From Acidisoma sp. PAMC 29798 (GTDB taxonomy: Bacteria; Pseudomonadota; Alphaproteobacteria; Acetobacterales; Acetobacteraceae), in assembly GCF_030252425.1 (NCBI RefSeq), contig NZ_CP126994.1:2294001-2358000 (forward strand): 64,000 nt of DNA, in the 5' to 3' direction. Position numbers and translations under genes: made by a program. The notes under the pieces were generated by a model. The model was not told where the DNA came from and did not search any database. It was given only the letters and a program-made list of their open reading frames with translations. Below, in pieces: positions 30,756-40,024 of this stretch (the stretch's first letter is position 1; every line of letters starts with the position of its first letter).

Positions 30756-32166
30756 TGGAGTGTGCCGGCATCCTCACGTCCAAAAGAAGCGTGTCCCCCT
30801 CGTGCCTCCAGTTCACGGGCTTGCGCACGATCTGCGACGCCGTGCGCAGTTGCTCGACTTCGCGCGGCTTGGGCAGGACCGGGCTGCCCATTTCGATCCA
30901 GAGTCTTTTAGCATTCGCGTGATCGTCGTCGATCCGCTCGACGTAAACGCCGCGCGGCGGCAGCAGGCCGGTTAACTGAATACGTACAGACTCGGCCTGG
31001 ATCGGATGCCGCGGCAATACATGGTTCGTCAGAAGGACCGTAAGCGAGTCGCGGTTGCGCACCACCCAGACGTCGATGGTGTCATGCGCACCCGAGACGG
31101 GCAAAGCTGCGTTGCCCAGACGATGCAATAGCTCGAAAGCGCGAAAGGATGGTTTGGGAACACCCTGCAGCGTAAGCAGGCCAAAGCCGCCCTGGAAGGC
31201 GGTCGCGGGCATGTAATTCTCTTCGAAAATGTCGGTGAAGGTCCAGAAACTGTATCCCTGAACGAGCCCGACGGCCTCCATCATGGTCTTGACGATGACG
31301 GCCGCAGTATAGGGCTCGTCGTGCAGGTGATCGCGTGGGTTGGACGACGAACTCCATTCCGTGTAGTAGACGGGCCTTCCGCGCGCCTTGCGACGAGTTT
31401 CCTCTGCCCACTCGCGCAGGATGCTCCGTCTGCTGTGGGCCAGTTGCGTTTCAGTATCTTCGCCAATTGAGCCCAGGGCGTCAGTGGGATAATGGTGCGT
31501 GCTGACGAAATCGAGCGGCACGCCCCGTTGCTCGCAGAAGTCGACGAACTCGGTGATCCATTCGTTGTTCGCAGTCGCTGGTCCGCCGACCTGGAGCCGC
31601 GCGTCAACGGCCTTGAGTGCGAGTGCAGTAGCACGATAAAATGCAAAATAGTCTGACTGGGTGCCGGTCCAGAAGGCCGGCAGGTTCGGCTCGTTCCAGA
31701 CTTCAAAGAACCAGCTGGCGACCTCATCGAGGCCGTAGCGCTCCACCCAATGGGTCGCCAGCCTAAACACCAGCGTAGCCCATTGCTCGAGATCCTTCGG
31801 TGGCGTGACATTGGCGCCGTAGTGGAAGACCGTCTTGTCGCCGGTCGCCAGGGCGCTCGGCATGAAGCTCAATTCCACAAATGGCTTCATGCCGATTGAC
31901 AGAAGGAAGTCGCAGATCTGGTCGGCGTTGAAGAAGGAATAGAGCAGCTCCTTCTTCTCGTTCATTAGCGTGCCCATCTCATCGCACAGCAACCCGTGAA
32001 AGCGGGTGTGTCGAAAGCCAAGCTGCGTGCGGCACTCCTGCAACTGGCGCTGCCAATCTCCGCGCAGCGCCAGCGGGGCGTGGCCGCTGCCGACGGTGTG
32101 CTCCCAGAAATGGGGCAATGCGGTGGTCTCGTCCGACAGACTGCATGAGAATTGCGGATGCTTCAT
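30682..32166 (-). CDS. GH39-family glycoside hydrolase (beta-xylosidase / beta-glucosidase-like)
   Basis: This 494-residue TIM-barrel hydrolase resembles GH39 beta-xylosidases. The acid/base Glu is in WFFEVWNEPNLPAFWTG near residue 160 and the nucleophile Glu in PVYYTEWSSSSNPRDHLHDE near 270, followed by a beta-sandwich C-terminal domain. FVELSFMPSALATGD and DFVSTHHYPTDALG are further GH39-like landmarks. There is no signal peptide, so it is probably cytoplasmic and acts on an imported oligosaccharide. It begins 18 nt after the sugar transporter stop and is followed by the GH144-like gene, making a small uptake-and-hydrolysis unit. Its true substrate (xyloside, glucoside or other) cannot be told from sequence. 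Confidence 0.85.
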   Translation of the reverse strand: MKHPQFSCSLSDETTALPHFWEHTVGSGHAPLALRGDWQRQLQECRTQLGFRHTRFHGLLCDEMGTLMNEKKELLYSFFNADQICDFLLSIGMKPFVELSFMPSALATGDKTVFHYGANVTPPKDLEQWATLVFRLATHWVERYGLDEVASWFFEVWNEPNLPAFWTGTQSDYFAFYRATALALKAVDARLQVGGPATANNEWITEFVDFCEQRGVPLDFVSTHHYPTDALGSIGEDTETQLAHSRRSILREWAEETRRKARGRPVYYTEWSSSSNPRDHLHDEPYTAAVIVKTMMEAVGLVQGYSFWTFTDIFEENYMPATAFQGGFGLLTLQGVPKPSFRAFELLHRLGNAALPVSGAHDTIDVWVVRNRDSLTVLLTNHVLPRHPIQAESVRIQLTGLLPPRGVYVERIDDDHANAKRLWIEMGSPVLPKPREVEQLRTASQIVRKPVNWRHEGDTLLLDVRMPAHSIAAVTVELTPQQGHTDQRQPRSHP

Positions 32167-32184
32167 GCTATTCGACCCTTGCTG

Positions 32185-33618
32185 TCATAGTTTGCGAGGT
32201 GCTTTGCCGGACCGCCAGTGCGCTTCGATCTGCTCCAGGGTTTTCCCCTTCGTTTCCGGCACCAGCCGGTAGAAGAAAGTCCATGCGCCGACCGCGACGA
32301 GGCCATAGAACCAGAACGTGTGGGCATGCCCCAGGACCGCGACCAGACTCAGGAACGTCACAGCGACCAAGAGATTCATGACCCAGTTGGTGACGGTGAC
32401 GGCGCTCATGGCAATGCCGCGATTCTTCAGTGGATAAATCTCAGAGATCAGGAGCCAAAAGATTGGCCCGAGCCCAAAAGCAAAGCAAGCGACGTAGATC
32501 ACCAGCCCTGTGATGGCCACGTCGCTCTTGAAGCTCACCAATTGCGGAAATTGGAATGCGGCGCCCAGGACGCCCAAGCCGACGATCTGGCCGGCCACGC
32601 CCGTCAACAGCAGGGGCCGACGGCCAATCCGGTCCAGCAGAAAGATCGCCAGCACGTGAAAGCACCACATGACGGCGGCCAAACCCGCACCCGCCAGAAT
32701 GGCCGGCCCCGCAGCGCTAATGCCAACGAACTTAAAGATGGTCGGGGCGTAGTAGATGACCGTGTTGATGCCGGTGATCTGCTGAAACGTTGCCAGACCA
32801 AGGCCGACGATCATCGGCATCCGCAACGACGGCTGCAACAGCCCGGCCATCCCGCCTTCGTCTTGCTCCGCCATACTCTTCTGGATATTCTTGATCTCTG
32901 GGTCTACGTCCGATGTCGTCCGCGCACGCTGTAAGATTTTTCGCGCCTCGTCGATCTTCGACTTGCTGATCAGCCAGCGTGGACTGTCGGGCAGCCACCA
33001 CATGCCGATGACGAGGCCGACGGACGGCGCCACGGCGAGAGCAAACATGTAGCGCCACCCATGACTCGCCGAAAATGCGTAGTCCACCAGATAGGCCGTT
33101 AGGATGCCAGTCGTAATAGCCAGCATGTTGACAGCCACCAAGGAACCGCGCGCTTCTGCCGGGGCGAGTTCGGCTATGTACATGGGCGAGATAAACGAAG
33201 CGATCCCGATGCCTATGCCACTCGCCACCATCGCGCCGATCAGATAGCCGACGGATGGCGCCAATGCCGTGCCAATCGCGCTGAGCGTGAAGATAATGCC
33301 GGAAAGGATGATCATCTTGCGACGCCCAAACCGGCCTGTCAGAGCGCCTCCGGCGGCGGCGCCGAGCGCCGCACCCAGCAGGACGGCGCTGACAACGAGC
33401 TCTTCCATCGTGGGTGAGAGGGAAAACTCGGCTTTGATAAATAAGATGGCGCCCGAGATGACACCCGTGTCATAGCCGAACAGTAGACCGCCCAGGGCCG
33501 CAATGCCTACAGCGATGTAGACGAAACGGTTGATCACTTGTGGGGGCCGGCCGACCCGCTCCTCCAATGTCGTTGCAGGGCCTGCATATTCCTTCCGGCC
33601 CTCACTTGCGCAAGTCAC
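32185..33618 (-). CDS. MFS sugar transporter, SP family
   Basis: This 477-residue, 12-helix symporter belongs to the GalP/XylE/AraE-type sugar porter family. Signatures are GGLLFGYDTGVISGAILFIK, TGRFGRRKMI, LPDSPRWLISK after helix 6, the sugar-site GLATFQQITGINTVIYYAPT, LDRIGRRPLL, and the terminal PETKGKTLEQIEAHW. It imports a hexose or pentose with protons. The first in-frame start is a GTG at 33618; GTG at 33540 is also possible. It leads the GH39 and GH144-like genes with 18-nt spacing. No FixJ-like box was found in the 180 nt upstream, so this unit seems to sit outside the proposed regulon. Confidence 0.88.
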   Translation of the reverse strand: MTCASEGRKEYAGPATTLEERVGRPPQVINRFVYIAVGIAALGGLLFGYDTGVISGAILFIKAEFSLSPTMEELVVSAVLLGAALGAAAGGALTGRFGRRKMIILSGIIFTLSAIGTALAPSVGYLIGAMVASGIGIGIASFISPMYIAELAPAEARGSLVAVNMLAITTGILTAYLVDYAFSASHGWRYMFALAVAPSVGLVIGMWWLPDSPRWLISKSKIDEARKILQRARTTSDVDPEIKNIQKSMAEQDEGGMAGLLQPSLRMPMIVGLGLATFQQITGINTVIYYAPTIFKFVGISAAGPAILAGAGLAAVMWCFHVLAIFLLDRIGRRPLLLTGVAGQIVGLGVLGAAFQFPQLVSFKSDVAITGLVIYVACFAFGLGPIFWLLISEIYPLKNRGIAMSAVTVTNWVMNLLVAVTFLSLVAVLGHAHTFWFYGLVAVGAWTFFYRLVPETKGKTLEQIEAHWRSGKAPRKL

Positions 33619-33797
33619 GAGGCGACCTGGACTGCGTGCAATTCACCGCACTGGGCGACGGCGTTTCGTGTAGGGCAGACCGAGGCACGTGTCATAGCTT
33701 TCACTTCCATTACCAACATGCTCCAGTCCGAGACAATCTTCCGAGTGCAACGTATGTCGTTCGTTCTATTAGCGGACGGCCACCCAAGTGCATTGAC

Positions 33798-36700
33798 TTA
33801 TTCTGCAGCCCTTGGCGTTGCCGCCGGCGGCTTCTCGGTTCCGTCTTCGGGCTTAGTTATGGACGCGCCTCCCTGCTCGGGTTTGGCTTCGGCGCCAGCC
33901 GTCTTCGCGACAGCGACGGCCGGTTCGACTTTGGCGATAGCTGCGGCTATGAGACGCCCTGCATCCCCGGGATCTTTGGCTATACCGGAGAGAAGAAGGT
34001 CACCGAGGGTCCTTTCGAGCACGGATGCGTCGTCGGGTCCTGTGTCCGGCTTCGGACCAACCGCAGCTTTCGACCCGGCCTTTGCGTTGGGCTTGGGTAC
34101 AATGGCAGCTGCGGGCGCGTCCTCGACCTTTACCTCGGAAGTGGGTTCTGCATGTGTGTCGGGTTCGGCCTTGACCTTGATATCGGACCCGACATCTGGC
34201 TTGGGCGCAGGATCTGCTTCGGGGGCGGCCTCGGGCTTTTGGTCCGGCTTAGACGGGCCCGACGCTTTGGGCTTCGCGTCGGCTGTGGTCTCTTGCCTAG
34301 AGTTTGCCTTGGATTCGGTCTTGCCGTCTGGCTTGGACGTCGCTTTGGCTTCTGACTCCGCCTCGGGTTTTGCGTCGGATTTTGCGTCGGGCTTCGCTTC
34401 GGCTTTGTTTTCGGGCTTGGTCTGGGCCTTTGCTTCGTGCTTTGGCGTCGCTTTGCCCGTATCAAAGAACTTATATGCGAGCAGCTTCACCGGGTCGGTC
34501 AAGAGGAACCAAGCGAAGGCGTATGCCCAAACCATCGCCGCATACTTCCAGCCAAGCGGCGTCACGAGCCAGGCGCCATACACCGCAACAAGCGTGGCCA
34601 CCGTCTGGGTTCCGACTACCGCCGCTAGCAGAATCCAGGCGGGGCGAGTTGACCACCAGGGGCCACGCGTGCGGGTCTGGAAGATCGTCAAATGCCCGGC
34701 GACGGATAGCATGAGATACATCATCGTTTGGAGTTGCGGATGGCCAAGATGAAAGACGCGGTCACCGAGGAAGAACAGTCCGAACGCGGCGATCGGACCG
34801 ACGAGTCCCAGCACAGTGGCGATGCCAAGAACCAGACGCATGTTCCATGCTTCAGGCTGATTCCTGTAGGTGACGTTGTCATAGGCGATGGACAGAATTG
34901 CGCCGTCATTCAGCAACGCCAGCATCACGATCATAATCGCCGTCAGCGGGTAGAAATTGAAGATCACGATCGCGAGTGTCATAAACAGGAGGACGCGCAG
35001 TGTCTCGGCGATGCGGTACATCGCGTAACTGTTCATCCGCTGAAAGATCTTCCGGCTCTCCTTGAGCGCTTCGATAATCACCGATAACCCAGGGGCGACC
35101 AGCACGATGGAGGCCGCTGCACGGGCCGCATCCGTCGCCCCAGAAACCGCGAAACCGCAATCCGCCTTCTTGAGCGCCGGGGCATCATTCACTCCGTCGC
35201 CCGTCATGCCCACGATGTGGCCATGCTTCTGGAGGACGTCGACGATATGGAATTTGTGCTCGGGGAACACCTGCGCGAAGCCGTCAGCATCTTCGATGGA
35301 TTTCGCTATCGCCGCAGTTTCCTCGGTCTTCGCATCACCAAGTGTTGCACCGTCGAGGATGTTTGTCCCCATTCCTAAGGTCTTCGCAGTCTCCTTTGCG
35401 ATTGCCAGCGCATCGCCCGTCACCATCTTGATCTTCACGCCCATCGCGGCCGCGGTCGCGATCGTGGCCTTGGCATCTTCACGCGGTGGATCGAACAGCG
35501 GGAGCACACCTAAAAGCTGCCACTTCCCATCGCCATCCGCCCGGGCGACACCGAGAGCACGAAAGCCGCGCGCGGCAAAGTCGTTGACGGCCTTGTCGAT
35601 GGCAGGTTTCACGGCAGACGCATTGTCCGACAAGGCCACGATGACCTGCGGCGCCCCCTTCGTCACCTTGAACGTCTTACCATCCTTGTGCTTGACGGTC
35701 GCCTCGGTGCGCTTATGCACTGGATCAAAAGGTTGGAAATGCGTAACTTGATAAGGCTTTAGAACCGCTTTGTCTTTGAGGCCGCCGAGGACGGCGAGAT
35801 CGATCGTGTCGTCGTTTTCCGCTCGCGAGGCCAGGGCGCCGGCAAGGATGACCTGGTCGGCCGTGATCTTATCCAAACAGAACGGCTCACCCAGGGTCAG
35901 CTTGTTCTGCGTTAAGGTGCCGGTCTTGTCGGCACAAAGAACGTCCACACCGGCCAGTTCCTCGATTGCAACCAGCTTGCTGACGATCGCCTGCTTCTTC
36001 GCGAGCAGTCGCGCCCCGACCGCCATCGTGACGGATAGCACTGTCGGCATTGCCACCGGGATTGCCGCCACAGTCAGCACGAGGGCGAATTGCAACGTCG
36101 TGAGAATCGGGTCGCCGCGGTAGAGGCCCATGCCGATGATGATCGCCACCATGACCACCGCCAGCATAATGAGGTAATTGCCGATCCTCAGTACCGCTTT
36201 CTGGAAATGACTGACGGTGACGGCCGACTGCACGAGCTCAGCCGTCTTGCCAAAATAGGTTTTCCCACCCGTCGCATAGACCAAGGCCCCGATCTCGCCG
36301 CGGCGGATGATCGACCCCGAGAAGATCGCATCGCCCGGCTTGCTGGTCTTCGGCAAGGACTCACCCGTGAGCGCCGATTGGTCGACAGATACTTCGTCGC
36401 CTTCCAGGAGGCGCGCGTCCGCGGGCACGATGTCCCCCAAACGCAACCGTATGACGTCACCTGGCACTAATTCCCGCGCCGACGGCGTGACCCACTTGCC
36501 ATCGCGTTTTACGCGGGCTTTGATCGCTAGTTTGGCTTTTAATGCATCGATGGCATTGCCGGCCTGGCGTTCTTCCCAGAATCCAACGACGGCATTGGCC
36601 ATCAACAACAGCAGAATGATGAAAAAGTCTGGCCAATGCCGAACGACACCGGACAGCACCACCGCAACCTCAATCATCCATGGGATTGGGCCCCAGAAAT

Positions 36701-36932
36701 AAGAGAGGAATTTCAGGACCGGATTGGTCTTCTTCTCCTCGATCTCGTTCGGCCCGTATTGCTTCAGCCGTTTCTGCGCCTCAGCTTGGGTAAGGCCCTC
36801 GGGCGACGAACCCAATTTCTTTTCGACTTCCGCCATCGGCAGAGTTTTCAGATCATTTCTCGCGTCGGGTGCCGGTTTTGCCTTGGGCGTGGCAGCCGTA
36901 TCCGCCTCAGGTTTGGCCTTGGGTTCGGTCAT
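33798..36932 (-). CDS. Plasma-membrane-type proton-efflux P-ATPase (P3A) with long charged C-terminal tail
   Basis: Residues about 25-820 form a P3A proton pump. Landmarks are EVEKKLGSSPEGLTQAEAQK, the DQSALTGESLP actuator motif, membrane helix VAAIPVAMPTVLSVTMAVGA with the P3A PVAMP, Asp335 in CADKTGTLTQNK, VTKGAPQV, and MVTGDALAIAKET with [17 protein letters not shown]. The pump expels protons at the cost of ATP. From about residue 823 to 1044 there is a roughly 220-residue tail dominated by Lys, Ala, Glu, Pro and Asp (KPEAESEAK, KPDAKSDAKP), with a short ordered-looking stretch VLERTLGDLLLSGIAKDP near 975. A similar but short KA/P-rich segment opens the protein. The tail could be regulatory, as in fungal Pma1, but that is speculation. 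A FixJ-like box lies 352 nt upstream. Confidence 0.92.
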   Translation of the reverse strand: MTEPKAKPEADTAATPKAKPAPDARNDLKTLPMAEVEKKLGSSPEGLTQAEAQKRLKQYGPNEIEEKKTNPVLKFLSYFWGPIPWMIEVAVVLSGVVRHWPDFFIILLLLMANAVVGFWEERQAGNAIDALKAKLAIKARVKRDGKWVTPSARELVPGDVIRLRLGDIVPADARLLEGDEVSVDQSALTGESLPKTSKPGDAIFSGSIIRRGEIGALVYATGGKTYFGKTAELVQSAVTVSHFQKAVLRIGNYLIMLAVVMVAIIIGMGLYRGDPILTTLQFALVLTVAAIPVAMPTVLSVTMAVGARLLAKKQAIVSKLVAIEELAGVDVLCADKTGTLTQNKLTLGEPFCLDKITADQVILAGALASRAENDDTIDLAVLGGLKDKAVLKPYQVTHFQPFDPVHKRTEATVKHKDGKTFKVTKGAPQVIVALSDNASAVKPAIDKAVNDFAARGFRALGVARADGDGKWQLLGVLPLFDPPREDAKATIATAAAMGVKIKMVTGDALAIAKETAKTLGMGTNILDGATLGDAKTEETAAIAKSIEDADGFAQVFPEHKFHIVDVLQKHGHIVGMTGDGVNDAPALKKADCGFAVSGATDAARAAASIVLVAPGLSVIIEALKESRKIFQRMNSYAMYRIAETLRVLLFMTLAIVIFNFYPLTAIMIVMLALLNDGAILSIAYDNVTYRNQPEAWNMRLVLGIATVLGLVGPIAAFGLFFLGDRVFHLGHPQLQTMMYLMLSVAGHLTIFQTRTRGPWWSTRPAWILLAAVVGTQTVATLVAVYGAWLVTPLGWKYAAMVWAYAFAWFLLTDPVKLLAYKFFDTGKATPKHEAKAQTKPENKAEAKPDAKSDAKPEAESEAKATSKPDGKTESKANSRQETTADAKPKASGPSKPDQKPEAAPEADPAPKPDVGSDIKVKAEPDTHAEPTSEVKVEDAPAAAIVPKPNAKAGSKAAVGPKPDTGPDDASVLERTLGDLLLSGIAKDPGDAGRLIAAAIAKVEPAVAVAKTAGAEAKPEQGGASITKPEDGTEKPPAATPRAAE

Positions 36933-37742
36933 GGCTGCCCTTTCTTTCTTTTGCTATGCGCCAGGTTGCAGTGTCCAACACCGGGAGAGGATCTTCGGCA
37001 CCCTCCGTCGCGATGATGTAATTGCCGCAGCTGGCCGCGTGACAGCAGGCGGCGAGCGTCGCCTGCTTATTCAAAGCCTGGTTGAGCACGAACCCCCTGG
37101 CGGGCCTGATGTCGCAACGACTGTATTCAAGCTCGCGACTCCGTGGATGATCCCGCTTTCGCTTAAACTGAAACTCGCCGACCGCCCGCTGGGCTATTGG
37201 TTGTCCTCCGGCGACATGGGCACGAGGGCTGGTGCAGCGTTCGGTTAACCAGACCTTAATGGTCACACGTCGCCAACGGGAGATTCGGAAACTACTCACG
37301 CGGCCGCTCCCCGGCGATGGGATGTATGCAAAGGCTTTGGGCAGGCCTAAGCCACATCGTGCGGCAGCTCTGCCGGCTCGGTGTACACGCGAGCGTCATA
37401 GGCGTCTCTTTCCCCCGCGAAGGGCATCGTCCTAAAGGGCTGCAAAGTTGCCGACGAGGGTCATTTTTGTCTCGCTAGAGTGTTTTGCGAACATTCTGGC
37501 TCTACCTGCAACGCTAGAAAGTCACATCCTGTCGCGTGAGCGTATCGTCTTCTCCAGAACACAATCTTCTGGATCGGAAACTCAATTAATCAGGCTTCAA
37601 ACTGGGAAAGACCTTCCAGCGCATCGTCTCGGAATTGTATGCCAACGCGAAATTTAAACTGAGGCACGCCGCTTTGACTAGTCGACTGACCCGCCCGCAC
37701 AGGCGTGAATGCGAAAGAGCTGCTCCTGGCGAGCGCGATGCT
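36933..37742. other. Intergenic region upstream of the proton ATPase
   Basis: Holds the FixJ-like box at 37285-37299. A plus-strand stretch up to 37248 (VFKLATPWMIPLSLKLKLAD then RPLGYWLSSGDMGTRAGA) reads like real protein but has no start of its own and overlaps the ATPase gene; it may be a gene remnant that I cannot name. From 37300 to 37742 I see nothing. Confidence 0.45.
37285..37299 (-). promoter_or_regulatory. FixJ-like box upstream of the proton P-ATPase
   Basis: The minus strand reads GTGAGTAGTTTCCGA with TTAA at offset 26-29. The distance to the ATPase start (352 nt) is the largest for a box with a downstream gene, implying a long leader or an intervening lost gene. Confidence 0.6.
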
Positions 37743-38110
37743 CTATGGTTTCGCTCGTTGACCCAGATCGAGAACGCGAGCAACGGATTTCGCGATCATG
37801 AGCTCCTCATCGGTACGGATCACCCGTACCTTGACCGGACTACTGGCCGACGAGATCAGCGGCCCACTGTTCGCGTTGGATTCCAGGTCAAGTTCGATGC
37901 CGAGGAAGCCAAGACCCTCGCAGACCCGCTTACGGACAGGGGGCGCGTTCTCGCCGATCCCACCGGCGAAGACCAGCGTATCGACTCCGCCCATCGCGGC
38001 TGCGAATGAGCCGATCCATTTCTTGGTCTGGTAGCAGAACAGCGCGACCGCCTCGGCCGCCCGCACGTCGTCGGTTTCGCGGTCGAGCAGGTCGCGCGTG
38101 TCGGAACTAG

Positions 38111-38970
38111 AGGGTGTTATGTACTTTTGAACGGGTCTGGTGCAGTCATGATGGATGACGCCCGCTCGCAAGCCGTATCCCTCTGACGTTTCTGATGAGG
38201 AGTGGAGCCTCGTTGCTCCCTACCTGGCGCTGATGCGGGAGGATGCCGCCCAACGTCAGCATTCCCTGCGGGAGTTATTCAACGGCCTGCGCTATCTGAT
38301 CCGCTACGGGATCGCCTGGCGCGCCATGCCGAATGACCTGCCACCATGGGCGGCAGTCTATCAGCAGACGCAGCGTTGGATGGCGGCGGAATGCTTCGAG
38401 GCGTTGGCGCAGGATCTCCGCGCTGTGCTGCGGATGGCGGCCGGGCGCAATGCCGAGCCGACAGCGGCGATCTTTGACAGCCGCACGCTGCGGTCTACGC
38501 CGGAGAGCGGAACGCGGGCAGCCTATGACGGCGCCAAGCGCAAGAAGGGTTCCAAGCTGCATCTGGCCGTTGATACGCTGGGCCACATGCTGGCGTTGCA
38601 CGTGACGCCTGCCAACGTCGATGACCGTGCCGAAGTCGGTCGTTTGGCTCAGGCCGTGCAGGAAGCGACGGGGCAAACCGTCGAACTGGCTTACGTTGAC
38701 CAGGGCTACACCGGACCCAAGCCTGCAGCCGCGGCGCAGGCGGAAGGCATGGCATTGGAGGTGATCAAGCTCTCCGAAGCCAAGCGCGGTTTCGTCCTAT
38801 TGCCACGACGCTGGGTCGTGGAGCGCTCATTCGCCTGGGCAACGCGCTGCCGGAGGCTCGTCAAGGATTATGAGCGATACGCAACAACGCTGGCCAGCCT
38901 GCACATCGTGGCCTTTGCTTGTCTCATGCTCAGACAAGCCGCAGCCATCGCCGCAGGTTCATAACACCCT
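38111..38970 (+). mobile_element. IS5-family insertion sequence inserted in ackA, 860 bp
   Basis: Terminal inverted repeats AGGGTGTTATGTAC (left) and the complement of AGGGTGTTATGAAC (right) differ at one of 14 positions. The 4-bp target CTAG is duplicated at 38107-38110 and 38971-38974, matching the YTAR preference of the IS5 group. The undamaged duplication and intact transposase indicate a recent insertion. Confidence 0.93.
38155..38964 (+). CDS. IS5-family transposase
   Basis: This single-ORF DDE transposase of 269 residues fills the element. The N-terminus shows YPSDVSDEEWSLVAPYL and the DUF4096-like LFNGLRYLIRYGIAWRAMPN with DLPPWAAVYQQTQRW. The catalytic core shows AAIFDSRTLRSTPESG with the first Asp, KGSKLHLAVDTLGHMLALHV, LAYVDQGYTGPKPA with the second Asp, and RRWVVERSFAWATRCRRLVK with the Glu. 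No frameshift is present. It is on the opposite strand to the ackA gene it interrupts. Confidence 0.93.
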   Translation: MTPARKPYPSDVSDEEWSLVAPYLALMREDAAQRQHSLRELFNGLRYLIRYGIAWRAMPNDLPPWAAVYQQTQRWMAAECFEALAQDLRAVLRMAAGRNAEPTAAIFDSRTLRSTPESGTRAAYDGAKRKKGSKLHLAVDTLGHMLALHVTPANVDDRAEVGRLAQAVQEATGQTVELAYVDQGYTGPKPAAAAQAEGMALEVIKLSEAKRGFVLLPRRWVVERSFAWATRCRRLVKDYERYATTLASLHIVAFACLMLRQAAAIAAGS

Positions 38971-39828
38971 CTAGTCTCCGACACGCCAAGCGGGCCGGAT
39001 TCATGAGGTACCATTTTCTGAAACGAGGCCTGACTCATTTGGTCGGTTCGTGCGAAGTACGAGATCAAGCCCGGATCCAGATCGCCCGAGCGGGTGCTCA
39101 TAACCAATCCCGCCGTCGGCGTGAAGCTCATGCTCGTATCGACGCTCCTGCCATCTAGGACCGCGGCCAGGCTTGCGCCATTGCCTAAATGCGCAAGAAT
39201 CACACGCCCCTTAAGTGCCGCCGGGTCCCCGAGACGTGCGAGTTCCGCCATGAGGAATTCGTAGGACAGCCCGTGAAACCCGTAACGTCGGACCCCGGCC
39301 GCTTCATAGCGCCGCGGGATCGGCAAAACAGTGGCAACGCGCGGCATGGTGCGATGAAACGCGGTGTCAAAGCAGGCCACATGGGGTAGTTCCGGGTGAC
39401 GCTGGGTGAACGCCTCCAGCAATTCGATTTCAAGCGGCAGATGCTCAGGATCGAAGGGGCTGAGCCGGTGGAGTTCTTTGACCATTTCTGCGGTGACTTG
39501 CTGCGGCTCGCCGTAGGTCGGGCCGCCATGACCACACGATGTCCCACCGCGGCCAATGCTTGGCGTCCGCTGTGTTCACCGATCCACGCTAGCAGTACGT
39601 CCACCGCCGCGGTGTGATTAGCCGCCGCCACCGGCCGCGAGAAACTATCGCTTTGCGTCTTGGCTTTCACGCTCAAGCTGGCATGCGGGGTTCCGATCGG
39701 CTCAAGCTCGCCTCCCAGGATACGTCGGAGCGTGCCGCTCGCCTTGAACAGCCCGAACTTGATGCTGGACGAGCCCCCATTGATCGTCGGGACGCGCGAC
39801 CCAGCCGGATCCATGGCCGGTTCCGTTG

Positions 39829-39975
39829 TCATTCTTTGCCCTGCGTGAAGCCGCCGGGAGACGACTTCAATTGCTTTTCCCGATCGGCCATCGGCAGCCG
39901 CGTCCACGCGGCTTTGCAAGCATTCCACGCGGGTATCGGGATCGGGCTAGCGGGGGCGTCAGCTTTAGCAGTCAT
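39829..39975 (-). CDS. Hypothetical 48-residue ORF coupled to ackA
   Basis: The minus strand encodes 48 residues starting MTAKADAPASPIPIPAWNAC, with AAWTRLPMADREKQLKSSPG near the end. Its TGA overlaps the ackA ATG (ATGA), so it could couple ackA translation to the upstream gene. The ribosome binding site is weak. I do not recognise the protein. It fits between the membrane protein gene and ackA without leaving a gap, which is the main support. Confidence 0.5.
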   Translation of the reverse strand: MTAKADAPASPIPIPAWNACKAAWTRLPMADREKQLKSSPGGFTQGKE

Positions 39976-40024
39976 TCTGTTACCCAATCTTGTGACATGG
40001 GTTGGATGTCGGCACTGAGCCCGC

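Larger units (their letters stand above)
37743..39832 (-). pseudogene. ackA: Acetate kinase, split by an IS5-family insertion and a frameshift
   Basis: The N-terminal part (39832 to 38971) starts MTTEPAMDPAGSRVPTINGG and SSSIKFGLF. It continues after a frame change with HRLSPFDPEHLPLEIELLEA, CFDTAFHRTMPRVATVLPIP, GFHGLSYEFL and GRVILAHLGNGASL. The C-terminal part (38110 to 37743) resumes SSDTRDLLDRETDD and GGVDTLVFAGGIGENAPPVR. The IS at 38111-38970 interrupts GVSET/SSDTRDLL. Separately, one base is missing at 39529-39531, where VVHGGPTYGE is turned out of frame. Removing the IS and one 4-bp duplication and restoring that base gives 1,227 nt, exactly 409 codons (408 residues), the normal length. 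The enzyme would make ATP from acetyl phosphate; this copy cannot. It is the last gene of the phosphoketolase operon. Confidence 0.92.

Noticed and set aside
33538-34752. 404-codon plus-strand frame opposite the proton ATPase tail
   Set aside because: It is the antisense reading of the repetitive Lys/Ala/Pro-rich tail, giving Ser/Gly/Phe-rich low complexity; no start signals.
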